From: Aliivibrio_A kagoshimensis
Lineage (GTDB): Bacteria > Pseudomonadota > Gammaproteobacteria > Enterobacterales > Vibrionaceae
NCBI RefSeq assembly: GCF_050337105.1
Contig: NZ_JAKJSQ010000046.1
Span: forward strand, 1-35,703
DNA length: 35,703 nt
Direction: 5' to 3'
Shown here: one piece after another, positions 7,743 to 15,863 of the stretch
How the letters are laid out: every line of letters starts with the position of its first letter
Position numbering within the stretch: position 1 is the first letter of the stretch
Notes under the pieces: generated by a model
What the model saw: the letters and a program-made list of their open reading frames with translations, nothing else
What the model was told of the DNA's origin: nothing
Database searches by the model: none
Translations under genes and position numbers: made by a program

Positions 7743-9323
7743 GTGACTGAATTCACGACACGATTACAGCTTATTGCTGAGAACCCTGAAGCCTTGAAAC
7801 AGATAGGCCGAGGAGTAGAGAGAGAAGCTCTGCGTTTCACATCTGATGGTCAGCTGTCTAACAAACCTCATCCAAAAGGAGCGGGGTCTGCATTAACCAA
7901 TAAGTGGATAACCACGGATTTCGCTGAATCACTGTTAGAGTTTATTACGCCGGTTTCACAGGATGTACCAACGCTGATTAATCAGTTAGAGGATATCCAC
8001 CACTTTACACTCACTCAAATGGGTGATGAGAAGTTGTGGCCGCTTTCTATGCCGTGTTTTGTTGGCGAAGAAGATGATATTCAATTGGCGGATTATGGAC
8101 GTTCGAATGTCGGAAAAATGAAAACGGTCTATCGCCAAGGTCTTAAAAACCGCTACGGCAGTGTAATGCAAGTGATCTCCGGAGTGCACTTTAACTTCTC
8201 TTTTCCAGACAGTTTTTGGCAGCAGCTGTTTAATGAACAATCCACTTCAGAGCGTGAAGCAGCGCAAACGGATGCCTATTTTGGTCTCATTCGTAACTAC
8301 TACCGTTTTGGTTGGTTAATTCCCTACTTCTTTGGCGCATCACCCGCTCTGTGTGGTTCGTTTGTAAAAGATATCGATTCAACACTGCCATTTGAAAAAG
8401 TAGGTGGAAGTCTCTACTTACCGTATTCAACGTCGCTACGTATGAGCGATTTAGGCTACACCAATAATGCACAAAGTAGCTTGAAGATTGGGTACAACAG
8501 TTTAGATGAGTACCTAAGTGGTTTAAACAAAGCGATAAATACCTCTTCTGAAGCGTTCTCTTTGTTGGGGGAGCAACCTGAAAGCAGTAAGTTTGATGAT
8601 AAGTATGTTCAGCTCAACAGCAATGTCCTGCAGATAGAAAATGAACTCTACTCTCCAATTAGGCCAAAACGAGTGGCCAACAGTGGTGAGAAACCTTCTG
8701 AGGCACTAGGCCGAGCAGGGATTGAGTATATTGAAGTTCGTTCGTTAGATGTGAATCCGTATAGCGCCGTTGGGATCACCGAAGATCAAGTGAGATTTTT
8801 GGATATGTTCCTTATTTGGGCCACATTAACCGATTCCGATTTAATGGATGATGCAGAGCTAGAATGCTGGCGTAATAATTGGAATAAAATTATCTTAGAG
8901 GGGCGTAAGCCGGGCCTAGAGTTACAAATAGGTTGCCGTGGAGAGCGTTTAACTCAAAAAGCGTGGGCTGAAAGAGTATTCTCTGAGCTGAAACAAGTTG
9001 CGGTTGTCATGGATGCAGCAATTGGTGGAGAAGCGTATCAATTGACCTGTCAAACATTAAGCAAAAGTATTGAAGACCCAGAGTTAACGATCTCAGGTCA
9101 GCTGCTAAAAGAGACGCTAGCAGGCGGCGGAATTGGTTCCGTTGGCTGTGAATTGGCGGCTAAATATCGCCAACAACATCTAGAACATCAATATAAGGTC
9201 TACTCTGAAGCGTTAATGAAAGAGGAAGCTCAGCGTTCAAGCCAAGCTCAGTCAGAGATTGAACAAGCCGATACTCTCTCATTTGATGAGTTCTTAAAAG
9301 AGTATTTTGCCTATCTTGAATAG
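7743..9323 (+). CDS. gshA: glutamate-cysteine ligase (gamma-glutamylcysteine synthetase)
   Basis: Cytoplasmic enzyme for the first step of glutathione synthesis: ATP-dependent joining of L-glutamate to L-cysteine. Proteobacterial GshA blocks are clear: IGRGVEREALRF near the N terminus, NKWITTDFAESLLEFITPV, MGDEKLWPLSMPCF, VISGVHFNFSF, and YIEVRSLDVNPYSAVGI. I prefer GTG 7743 (526 aa), with GAGAG about 8 bases upstream and the start MTEFTTRL resembling other Vibrio proteins. ATG 7710 would give 537 aa but has no ribosome site and lies right behind the terminator T-run. luxS follows after 52 bases, as in E. coli (gshA-luxS). Confidence 0.95.
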   Translation: MTEFTTRLQLIAENPEALKQIGRGVEREALRFTSDGQLSNKPHPKGAGSALTNKWITTDFAESLLEFITPVSQDVPTLINQLEDIHHFTLTQMGDEKLWPLSMPCFVGEEDDIQLADYGRSNVGKMKTVYRQGLKNRYGSVMQVISGVHFNFSFPDSFWQQLFNEQSTSEREAAQTDAYFGLIRNYYRFGWLIPYFFGASPALCGSFVKDIDSTLPFEKVGGSLYLPYSTSLRMSDLGYTNNAQSSLKIGYNSLDEYLSGLNKAINTSSEAFSLLGEQPESSKFDDKYVQLNSNVLQIENELYSPIRPKRVANSGEKPSEALGRAGIEYIEVRSLDVNPYSAVGITEDQVRFLDMFLIWATLTDSDLMDDAELECWRNNWNKIILEGRKPGLELQIGCRGERLTQKAWAERVFSELKQVAVVMDAAIGGEAYQLTCQTLSKSIEDPELTISGQLLKETLAGGGIGSVGCELAAKYRQQHLEHQYKVYSEALMKEEAQRSSQAQSEIEQADTLSFDEFLKEYFAYLE

Positions 9324-9375
9324 GTAAATTGAATTACAGTGGTAAATGAAAAGTCATTAATATGGAGTAAATGGA

Positions 9376-9894
9376 ATGCCGTTATTAGATAGCTTTACTG
9401 TCGATCATACTCGAATGGAAGCTCCAGCAGTACGTGTTGCGAAAAAAATGCAAACACCAAAAGGGGATACAATTACTGTATTTGATTTGCGTTTTTGTGC
9501 ACCCAACAAAGAGATTCTGAGTGAGAAAGGGATTCATACTCTAGAGCACCTCTATGCGGGTTTCATGCGTAACCACTTGAACGGTTCCCAGGTAGAGATT
9601 ATTGATATCTCGCCAATGGGATGTCGCACCGGGTTTTACATGAGCTTGATCGGTACACCATCAGAGCAGACGGTGGCCGATGCTTGGTTAGCGGCGATGG
9701 CGGATGTCCTTAAGGTGGAGTCACAAAACAAGATCCCTGAGCTTAATGAGTACCAGTGTGGAACCTATGAAATGCACTCTTTAGAGGAAGCTAAATCGAT
9801 CTCTAAGAACATTATTGATGCTGGGGTTCGTGTGAATCAAAATGATGAGCTAGCACTGCCTGACTCAATGCTCAAAGAGCTAAAAATTGACTGA
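9376..9894 (+). CDS. luxS: S-ribosylhomocysteine lyase, autoinducer-2 synthase
   Basis: Cleaves S-ribosylhomocysteine to homocysteine and DPD, the precursor of autoinducer-2, so it serves both methyl-cycle detoxification and quorum sensing. The 172-residue length is standard. Metal ligands are His54 and His58 in GIHTLEHLYAGF and Cys128 in YQCGTYE; the catalytic Cys83 is in MGCRTGFYMS. A GGAG site lies 8 bases before ATG. The gene stands between gshA and a bidirectional terminator. The residue pattern closely resembles Vibrio LuxS as I remember it. Confidence 0.98.
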   Translation: MPLLDSFTVDHTRMEAPAVRVAKKMQTPKGDTITVFDLRFCAPNKEILSEKGIHTLEHLYAGFMRNHLNGSQVEIIDISPMGCRTGFYMSLIGTPSEQTVADAWLAAMADVLKVESQNKIPELNEYQCGTYEMHSLEEAKSISKNIIDAGVRVNQNDELALPDSMLKELKID

Positions 9895-9916
9895 TCGTTT
9901 GTGATATCGCATCCAT

Positions 9917-9948
9917 AAAAAAAAGAGCTTATTCAGCTCTTTTTTTAT
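9917..9948. terminator. bidirectional terminator between luxS and corB
   Basis: A run of eight A plus GAGCT pairs with AGCTC plus seven T around a five-base loop. The A-run and T-run on opposite sides let it serve both the rightward luxS transcript and the leftward corB transcript. Confidence 0.88.
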
Positions 9949-9962
9949 ACGCAATATGCGGG

Positions 9963-11240
9963 TTACTCTTCTGGCAACTCTTCCGGCGGATAGACTTTTA
10001 CTTGTGTGATTTTGTTTTCAGTCACGTCGATGATTTCCATCAGGTGCTGTTCAAGATTGACCGTTATATTGCTTTCTGGAATATCTTCAAGGTGCTCTAA
10101 GATCAAACCGTTGAGTGTTCTTGGCCCATCTGTTGGCAGTGACCACTGTAAACTCTTATTCAGATCTCGAATGTTAACGCTACCCTCAATGATATAACTA
10201 CCATCAGGTTGAGCAGTAATCTCTTCTGCTAGGGTTGGTGCAATTGATGTTGTGAACTCACCGACAATCTCCTCAAGAATATCCTCAAGAGTGATTAAGC
10301 CTTGAATATCACCATACTCATCCACAACCAAACCAATACGTTCATTATTTCTTTGAAACTTCAGAAGTTGAATGTTCAAAGGGGTATTTTCTGGAATGAA
10401 ATAGACCTCATCAGCCGCTTTTAACAGCGTCTCTTTGGTGAACTCATTCTTCTCAAGCATCAGTCGATACGCTTCACGCAGGCGCAGCATGCCAACCACT
10501 TCATCAATCTGATCGCGATAGAAAACTAATCGACCATGAGAGGAGTGAGTTAACTGTCTGACAATTGATTTCCAATCATCGTTAACATCAATACCGGAGA
10601 TCTCATTACGTGGGATCATGATGTCGTTTACGGTAACATGCTCCAGATCTAAAATGGAAATCAGCATATCTTGATGTCGACGAGGGATGAGAGCCCCCGC
10701 TTCACCAACGACGGTCCGTAGTTCATCAGAGCTTAAGTGGTCTTTATTAGCGTGACTACTTTTAAGTCCTAAGAGGTGCAAAAATCCATTGGTGATAAGG
10801 TTTACCAACAGCACTAAAGGGGAGAGCAGTTTCATTAACACCTTTAATAGGTGACTACTGAAAAAAGAGATTTTTTCTGGGTGCATCGCTGCCAATGTTT
10901 TTGGTGTAACTTCGGCAAAAACGAGAATTACTAGGGTAAGAGCACCAGTAGCGATCGCAACGCCGTAATCTCCATAGAGTCGCATCCCTATGATGGTTGC
11001 GATGGCTGAAGCCAATATATTAACTAAATTATTACCAATCAGTATTAAACCAATTAGACGATCAGGACGAGTTAACAGACGTTCTACTCGTTGTGCTCCT
11101 TTGTGCCCGTGATTTGCTAGATGTTTTAATCGATAGCGATTAAGAGACATCATTGCGGTTTCTGAGCTCGAGAAGTAGGCAGAGATGATGATCAGTACAA
11201 TAAGTATGCTAAAGAGGGCACCTGTAGAGATGTCGTCCAA
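9963..11240 (-). CDS. corB: CNNM/CorB-type transporter with DUF21, CBS pair and CorC domain
   Basis: Inner-membrane protein of the CNNM/CorB family (E. coli YfjD), linked to Mg2+ and Co2+ export or resistance. The N-terminal DUF21 domain covers about residues 1-180 with three to four membrane segments and the motif SSSETAMMSLNRYRLKHLA. Two CBS domains follow (about 200-330; IMIPRNEISGID, GLVVDEYGDIQGLITLEDILEEIVGEF), then a C-terminal CorC/HlyC domain. The start is a TTG (complement of 11238-11240), supported by AAGGAAAAG just upstream and by agreement of MDDIST with the E. coli protein start. ypjD lies 92 bases upstream on the same strand, so the two may be co-transcribed. Confidence 0.93.
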   Translation of the reverse strand: MDDISTGALFSILIVLIIISAYFSSSETAMMSLNRYRLKHLANHGHKGAQRVERLLTRPDRLIGLILIGNNLVNILASAIATIIGMRLYGDYGVAIATGALTLVILVFAEVTPKTLAAMHPEKISFFSSHLLKVLMKLLSPLVLLVNLITNGFLHLLGLKSSHANKDHLSSDELRTVVGEAGALIPRRHQDMLISILDLEHVTVNDIMIPRNEISGIDVNDDWKSIVRQLTHSSHGRLVFYRDQIDEVVGMLRLREAYRLMLEKNEFTKETLLKAADEVYFIPENTPLNIQLLKFQRNNERIGLVVDEYGDIQGLITLEDILEEIVGEFTTSIAPTLAEEITAQPDGSYIIEGSVNIRDLNKSLQWSLPTDGPRTLNGLILEHLEDIPESNITVNLEQHLMEIIDVTENKITQVKVYPPEELPEE

Positions 11241-11332
11241 TTACTTTTCCTTTTTTAGTGGTATGAAGTTATTAACTACTAATTTGCTATGTAGTGCAAA
11301 TAATTTATAAAGAGAGCGTAACAAAATAGAGG

Positions 11333-12127
11333 TTATTGCAAAATGATCTCTTGCACAAATCGACTACCAAAGTAGGCCAATGTCATGAGTGTTGACCCTG
11401 CGAGACAGAACCAGAGCGTCTTTTTCCCTCTCCAGCCTTTATAGTGATGGCCCCAAATAAGAACAGAAAAGACAATCCAAGCGAGAAATGAGAATACAGC
11501 CTTATGAGCTTTTCCTTGTTCTATCATGTCTTGTACGAAGAATAGACCAGTAGCAAGGGTTAAGCTGAGCAGAATAGTACCGACTAAAACAATGTTGAAA
11601 AACTGTCTTTCAACCATCATTAATGGCGGAAGATTGGGGTTGATGGTTAAAGACTTTTTGCTTTTTAATTTATGATCCAACCAAGAGAGTTGAATCGAGT
11701 ATAGCGTGGCAATCGTCAATGTGGCGTAAGCAAATAGCGCCAGGGAAATATGGAACAACAGTGAGATGTGCGTCTCTAAATGAGTGATGAAGGTTCCCGG
11801 TAAAAACGTGGCGGCTAACAGATTGATGGCTGAAAAGCTGTATATAACGGGTAATAAAAACCAAACTCTCACCTTGAGCATTGCAATGCTCATAACTAGT
11901 GAGATAATAAAGCTGATAAGCAACGCCACATTTAAGATACTAAGATTTTGTCCCGTATCATCAAGGATCAAATCTTGTAATAAAATGGCATGCAGAGATA
12001 TGGCTAAAACGGCAAACATAAAAACAGTTTTGGTTTTTATGCCGTTAGGGCTAGCAAGACCTGGAACCACAAAGCTTAAGGCTAAAAAGTAAAACAAGGT
12101 AGCGGCTAACGCGATTGACATATCCAT
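11333..12127 (-). CDS. ypjD: YpjD, cytochrome c assembly (CcsA/CcmC-like) family membrane protein
   Basis: Inner-membrane protein with about eight membrane segments, belonging to the cytochrome c assembly superfamily that includes haem-handling CcmC and CcsA. The role of YpjD is not established. Conserved blocks are SGQNLSILNV-like DTGQNLSILNVALLISF, GTFITHLETHISLLFHISLALFAY with histidines, a PPLMMVERQFF segment, and a C-terminal WGHHYKGWRGKKTLWF followed by AYFGSRFVQ. I prefer ATG 12127 (264 aa, close to the E. coli length) over the in-frame GTG at 12139, with an AGTGA ribosome site 8 bases away. It is divergent from ffh, an order also found in E. coli. Confidence 0.88.
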   Translation of the reverse strand: MDMSIALAATLFYFLALSFVVPGLASPNGIKTKTVFMFAVLAISLHAILLQDLILDDTGQNLSILNVALLISFIISLVMSIAMLKVRVWFLLPVIYSFSAINLLAATFLPGTFITHLETHISLLFHISLALFAYATLTIATLYSIQLSWLDHKLKSKKSLTINPNLPPLMMVERQFFNIVLVGTILLSLTLATGLFFVQDMIEQGKAHKAVFSFLAWIVFSVLIWGHHYKGWRGKKTLWFCLAGSTLMTLAYFGSRFVQEIILQ

Positions 12128-12170
12128 ATACAGAGTCACTAATCTTAAAAATGAAGATAATTGTTTACGA

Positions 12171-12176
12171 TTATAC
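12171..12176 (-). promoter_or_regulatory. -10 element of the leftward ypjD promoter
   Basis: Read leftward the sequence is TATAAT, about 44 bases before the ypjD start. The matching -35 is weak (TAGCGA at 17 bases), so the call rests mostly on the perfect -10. Confidence 0.4.
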
Positions 12177-12218
12177 CTTGCTCTGATGTGAGTCGCTATC
12201 AGTAGATCTAATTGATAC

Positions 12219-12256
12219 TGAAACTAATTTTTTTAATGCGCTATAATCGCATTAAA
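12219..12256 (+). promoter_or_regulatory. ffh promoter with inverted repeat around the -10
   Basis: TATAAT at 12242-12247 with a weak TGAAAC -35 seventeen bases upstream. The -10 is framed by a perfect 9-base inverted repeat: TTTAATGCG at 12232-12240 and CGCATTAAA at 12248-12256. The ffh start lies 31 bases beyond the -10. Promoter function is likely; the repeat as an operator is my inference. Confidence 0.65.
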
Positions 12257-12278
12257 TATCGCACTAAAGGCGAACAAG

Positions 12279-13658
12279 ATGTTTGATAATTTAACGGACA
12301 GACTATCCAGTACACTGAAGAACATCAGTGGCAAAGGTCGACTCACTGATGAGAATATTAAAGAGACACTGCGTGAAGTTAGAATGGCGCTGCTTGAAGC
12401 GGATGTTGCTCTTCCTGTCGTACGTGACTTTGTAAAGCGAATTAAAGAGAGAGCGGTTGGGGTTACCGTCTCAAAAAGCCTAACACCTGGCCAAGAGTTC
12501 ATAAAGATTGTACAAGCTGAATTAGAAGCCATCATGGGCGAATCTAACGAAGCCCTAGACCTCTCTTGTCAGCCTCCAGCTGTGATTTTAATGGCTGGAT
12601 TACAAGGGGCTGGTAAAACAACCAGTGTAGCAAAACTGGCGAAGTTACTGACTGAACGTGATAAGAAAAAAGTGATGGTGGTTTCAGCGGATGTCTACCG
12701 TCCCGCTGCGATCAAACAGCTTGAAACCTTAGCCGAAGATGTTGGCGTAGGTTTCTTCCCCTCTTCTGCGGATCAAAAACCAGTAGATATCGCACACGCT
12801 GCCATAGCGGAAGCTAAACTTAAGTTCTTTGATGTCTTAATTGTGGATACCGCGGGTCGATTAGCGGTTGATACCAATATGATGGAGGAGATCCAACACC
12901 TTCATAAAGCGGTTAATCCAGTTGAAACTCTGTTTGTGGTTGATGCCATGACGGGGCAAGATGCAGCGAACACGGCAAAGGCATTTGGAGAGACGCTACC
13001 ATTAACAGGGGTGATATTAACCAAGGTTGATGGTGATGCTCGAGGTGGTGCTGCACTGTCTGTTCGTCATGTGACGGGTAAACCGATTAAATTCTTAGGT
13101 GTCGGTGAAAAAACTGATGCGTTGGAAGCCTTTCATCCACAACGAGTTGCGTCGCGCATCTTAGGAATGGGTGATGTTCTCTCTTTGATTGAAGATTTAG
13201 AAAAAAATGTCGATCAAGAGAAAGCCGCGAAAATGGCGAAGAAGTTCAAAGAGAAAAAAGGCTTTGATCTTGAAGATTTTCGTGAGCAGCTAGGGCAGAT
13301 GAAAAACATGGGCGGAATGGCAGGCATGATGGATAAACTGCCAGGTATGTCAAAAATCCCTGATAACGTTAAAGATCAAGTGGGTGATAAAACCTTTGTT
13401 CAGATGGAAGCGATCATCAACTCGATGACTCTGAAAGAGCGTCAAAGACCTGAGCTGATTAAAGGTTCGCGTAAAAAACGTATCGCAGCAGGGTCAGGCA
13501 CTCAGGTTCAAGACGTTAACAGAATGCTTAAGCAATTTACCCAAATGCAAAAAATGATGAAAAAAATGCAGAAAGGTGGAATGAAGGGAATGATGCGCAA
13601 CATGCAAGGCATGATGGGCGGAATGGGCGGCATGGGCGGCGGTTTTCCTGGTCGTTAG
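12279..13658 (+). CDS. ffh: signal recognition particle protein Ffh (SRP54)
   Basis: GTPase subunit of the signal recognition particle. With 4.5S RNA it binds signal sequences on nascent membrane proteins and delivers ribosomes to FtsY. The 459 residues show the N domain (MFDNLTDRLSSTLKNISG), the G domain from about 100 to 295 with P-loop GLQGAGKTTS, VDTAGR, TKVDGDARGGAAL and the GVGEK closing loop, and a methionine-rich M domain ending in repeated GMMGGMGGM. Similarity to E. coli Ffh is very high over the whole length. The gene has its own promoter and lies upstream of the rpsP operon. Confidence 0.99.
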   Translation: MFDNLTDRLSSTLKNISGKGRLTDENIKETLREVRMALLEADVALPVVRDFVKRIKERAVGVTVSKSLTPGQEFIKIVQAELEAIMGESNEALDLSCQPPAVILMAGLQGAGKTTSVAKLAKLLTERDKKKVMVVSADVYRPAAIKQLETLAEDVGVGFFPSSADQKPVDIAHAAIAEAKLKFFDVLIVDTAGRLAVDTNMMEEIQHLHKAVNPVETLFVVDAMTGQDAANTAKAFGETLPLTGVILTKVDGDARGGAALSVRHVTGKPIKFLGVGEKTDALEAFHPQRVASRILGMGDVLSLIEDLEKNVDQEKAAKMAKKFKEKKGFDLEDFREQLGQMKNMGGMAGMMDKLPGMSKIPDNVKDQVGDKTFVQMEAIINSMTLKERQRPELIKGSRKKRIAAGSGTQVQDVNRMLKQFTQMQKMMKKMQKGGMKGMMRNMQGMMGGMGGMGGGFPGR

Positions 13659-13712
13659 TCGTTGATATTTTATCCCCCTATGAAAATAGTGGTGAAAAAA
13701 TAGCTAAAGCAG

Positions 13713-13740
13713 TTGCATTGACTCGGAGAAAGAGTAAAAT
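13713..13740 (+). promoter_or_regulatory. promoter of the rpsP-rimM-trmD-rplS operon
   Basis: TTGCAT (13713-13718) and TAAAAT (13735-13740) are separated by 16 bases. Transcription would start near 13747, leaving a 70-base leader before rpsP that contains a strong GC-rich hairpin. Confidence 0.6.
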
Positions 13741-13763
13741 TCCGAGGCTTTATTTTGGCACGA

Positions 13764-13797
13764 GGCCCCGTAAACAAATTCGGGGCCGATTTTATTT
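13764..13797 (+). terminator. terminator-like hairpin in the rpsP leader
   Basis: GGCCCCG (13764-13770) pairs with CGGGGCC (13781-13787) around a ten-base loop, followed by GATTTTATTT. It lies inside the predicted rpsP leader, 29 bases before the start codon. It could be an attenuator or the terminator of ffh read-through; both uses are possible. Confidence 0.55.
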
Positions 13798-13816
13798 AAG
13801 TAATAAAGAGGACGAT

Positions 13817-14065
13817 ATGGTTACCATTCGTTTAGCACGTCACGGCGCTAAGAAGCGTCCATTCTACCAAATCGTTGTAGCTGACCAGCGCTATAAAGCA
13901 ACAGGTCGTTACATTGAGAAAGTAGGTTTCTTTAACCCGCTAGCTAAAGGACAGGAAGAAGGTCTTCGTTTAGATCTTGACCGCGTTGACCATTGGGTCG
14001 GCGAAGGTGCTGGTCTGTCTGATCGCGTAGCAAAACTAGTTAAAGACGCGAAAAAAGCGGCTTAA
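13817..14065 (+). CDS. rpsP: 30S ribosomal protein S16
   Basis: Small-subunit protein bS16, needed for 30S assembly. The 82-residue length equals the E. coli protein. It begins MVTIRLARHGAKKRPFYQ and contains GRYIEKVGFFNP and RVDHWVGEGA. The reading frame is open upstream to 13718, but ATG 13817, preceded by AAAGAGGA, is the true start by homology; the upstream part covers the promoter and leader hairpin. First gene of the rpsP-rimM-trmD-rplS operon. Confidence 0.99.
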   Translation: MVTIRLARHGAKKRPFYQIVVADQRYKATGRYIEKVGFFNPLAKGQEEGLRLDLDRVDHWVGEGAGLSDRVAKLVKDAKKAA

Positions 14066-14093
14066 TTTAGTGTCGGTTGAAGGTAAAGAATCA

Positions 14094-14621
14094 ATGAGTA
14101 AGCAAGACGAAATTATTGTTGTAGGTAAGTTTGGATCTTCCTATGGTATTCGTGGTTGGTTGAAAGTGGTTTCTTACACAGATATAGCTGAAAACATTTT
14201 TGATTATAAACCCTTACATGTAAATGTTCGGGGTGAGTGGGTCGAGATCTCTGTTGAGAGCTGGAAACGCCACAAAGGTTTGGTCTGCAAACTGGATGGA
14301 TTAGATGTTCGAGAAGAAGCTCAAACATACACTAATCTTGAAATTGGAGTTGCTGCCAGCGCTTTACCAAAATTGTCAGAAGATGAGTTCTACTGGCGTG
14401 AATTATTTGGAATGGAAGTGACCAACGTTCAAGGCTACGGTCTTGGCGAGGTCGTAGACCTAATGGAAACGGGTTCCAATGATGTTTTGGTAGTCAAAGC
14501 AAACCTCAAAGATGCTTTTGGTAAAAAGGAACGCTTAATCCCGTTTCTTGATGGGCAGGTAATCAAATCAATTGATCGCACTGCTCAACGGATCGAAGTT
14601 GACTGGGATCCTGGATTCTAG
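14094..14621 (+). CDS. rimM: 16S rRNA processing protein RimM
   Basis: Assembly factor that binds S19 and helps mature the 30S head. It has an N-terminal RimM beta-barrel with VGKFGSSYGIRGWLKV and a C-terminal PRC-barrel with FYWRELFGMEV, LMETGSNDVLVVKANLKDAFGKKERLIPFL and a final VDWDPGF. I prefer ATG 14094 (175 aa), with AAGG about 10 bases upstream. An in-frame GTG at 14070 would give 183 aa; some Vibrio annotations, as I recall them, use this earlier start, so it stays open. It lies between rpsP and trmD as usual. Confidence 0.96.
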   Translation: MSKQDEIIVVGKFGSSYGIRGWLKVVSYTDIAENIFDYKPLHVNVRGEWVEISVESWKRHKGLVCKLDGLDVREEAQTYTNLEIGVAASALPKLSEDEFYWRELFGMEVTNVQGYGLGEVVDLMETGSNDVLVVKANLKDAFGKKERLIPFLDGQVIKSIDRTAQRIEVDWDPGF

Positions 14622-14645
14622 CCCCTAAGTATAGCGAGTGAACAC

Positions 14646-15395
14646 ATGTGGGTTGGCGTAATAAGCCTCTTTCCTGAAATGTTCCGAGCGGTTACTGATT
14701 TTGGGGTCACTAGCCAAGCGGTTAAAAAAGGTTTGTTGTCATTAGAAACATGGAATCCTCGAGATTTCACTTATGACAAACATCGTACTGTCGATGACAG
14801 ACCTTACGGTGGCGGCCCTGGTATGTTGATGATGGTTCAGCCTTTGCGCGATGCCATAACAACCGCCAAACAGTCTGCCCCGGGAAAGACGAAAGTAATA
14901 TACCTATCACCTCAAGGCCGTAAGCTGGATCAAGCGGGTGTTGAGGAGTTGGCAACAAATGACAATTTATTGCTTATTTGTGGCCGCTATGAAGGTATCG
15001 ATGAGCGCATAATACAGTCTGAAGTTGATGAAGAATGGTCAATTGGAGATTTTGTGCTTACAGGTGGTGAACTACCCGCCATGACGTTAATCGATTCTGT
15101 CGCTAGGTTTATTCCTGGTGTATTAGGAGACTTTGCGTCAGCAGAAGAGGACTCTTTTGCAAATGGCTTGTTAGATTGTCCACATTACACTCGTCCTGAA
15201 GCGTTAGATGGAGTTGAAGTGCCTAAGGTACTGAAATCCGGAAACCATCAGGATATTCGTCTGTGGCGACTACAACAGTCGTTAGGCCGAACTTGGTTAA
15301 GAAGACCAGAGCTCTTGGAAAATCTAGCTCTGACTGACGAACAGGAATTATTACTTGCTCAGTTCATTCGTGAACATAAGCAGAGTAATAGTTAA
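14646..15395 (+). CDS. trmD: tRNA (guanine37-N1)-methyltransferase
   Basis: SPOUT-family methyltransferase that makes m1G37 next to the anticodon of several tRNAs, preventing +1 frameshifting. The 249-residue protein begins MWVGVISLFPEMF and contains DDRPYGGGPGMLMM, the S-adenosylmethionine knot segments LLICGRYEGIDERI and SIGDFVLTGGELPAM, and the C-terminal DFASAEEDSFANGLLDCPHYTRP. All are TrmD hallmarks. A GAGTGA site lies just upstream. It is 24 bases after rimM and 36 bases before rplS. Confidence 0.99.
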   Translation: MWVGVISLFPEMFRAVTDFGVTSQAVKKGLLSLETWNPRDFTYDKHRTVDDRPYGGGPGMLMMVQPLRDAITTAKQSAPGKTKVIYLSPQGRKLDQAGVEELATNDNLLLICGRYEGIDERIIQSEVDEEWSIGDFVLTGGELPAMTLIDSVARFIPGVLGDFASAEEDSFANGLLDCPHYTRPEALDGVEVPKVLKSGNHQDIRLWRLQQSLGRTWLRRPELLENLALTDEQELLLAQFIREHKQSNS

Positions 15396-15431
15396 GAAAT
15401 TAGTATCAGTTTATTCTAGGATATTATTACA

Positions 15432-15785
15432 ATGAGTAACATCATCAAGGCTCTTGAAGAAGAGCAACTAAGACAAGACATACCTAAATTTGCTCCAGGT
15501 GATACTGTAGTAGTTCAGGTTAAAGTAAAAGAAGGTGAGCGTGAGCGTACACAGGCATTCGAAGGCGTTGTAATCGCAGTTCGTAACCGTGGACTTCACT
15601 CTGCATTCACAGTTCGTAAAATCTCGAACGGTGAAGGCGTTGAGCGTTCTTTCCAAACTCACTCACCTATCATTGACAGCATTACTGTCAAGCGTCGTGG
15701 TGCAGTACGTCGTGCCAAGTTGTACTACCTACGTGAGCGTTCTGGTAAGTCAGCTCGTATCAGAGAGAAACTTACTAAGAAGTAA
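15432..15785 (+). CDS. rplS: 50S ribosomal protein L19
   Basis: Large-subunit protein bL19, located at the 30S-50S interface. The 117 residues begin MSNIIKALEEEQLRQDIPKF and contain GDTVVVQVKVKEG, FEGVVIAVRNRG, FTVRKISNGEGVERSF, VKRRGAVRRAKLYYLRERSGKSARI, all standard. AGGA lies about 9 bases before ATG. It is the last gene of the trmD operon, closed by a strong terminator about 30 bases on. Confidence 0.99.
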   Translation: MSNIIKALEEEQLRQDIPKFAPGDTVVVQVKVKEGERERTQAFEGVVIAVRNRGLHSAFTVRKISNGEGVERSFQTHSPIIDSITVKRRGAVRRAKLYYLRERSGKSARIREKLTKK

Positions 15786-15815
15786 CGCACACGAGACGAT
15801 TGTCAAAAGTGCTAT

Positions 15816-15847
15816 AAAAGGTGTGCTGTTTTCAGCACACCTTTTTT
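15816..15847 (+). terminator. intrinsic terminator of the rpsP-rplS operon
   Basis: AAAAGGTGTGCTG pairs with CAGCACACCTTTT around a TTTT loop and continues into more T. Strong and well placed, 31 bases after the rplS stop. Confidence 0.93.
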
Positions 15848-15863
15848 CATATGAGGGATTATA

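Noticed and set aside
9899..9912. A CRP site at TGTGATATCGCATC after luxS
   Set aside because: Only the left half-site matches and it lies between a stop codon and a terminator. A similar half-site at about 19801-19811 after the M23 gene was rejected for the same reason.
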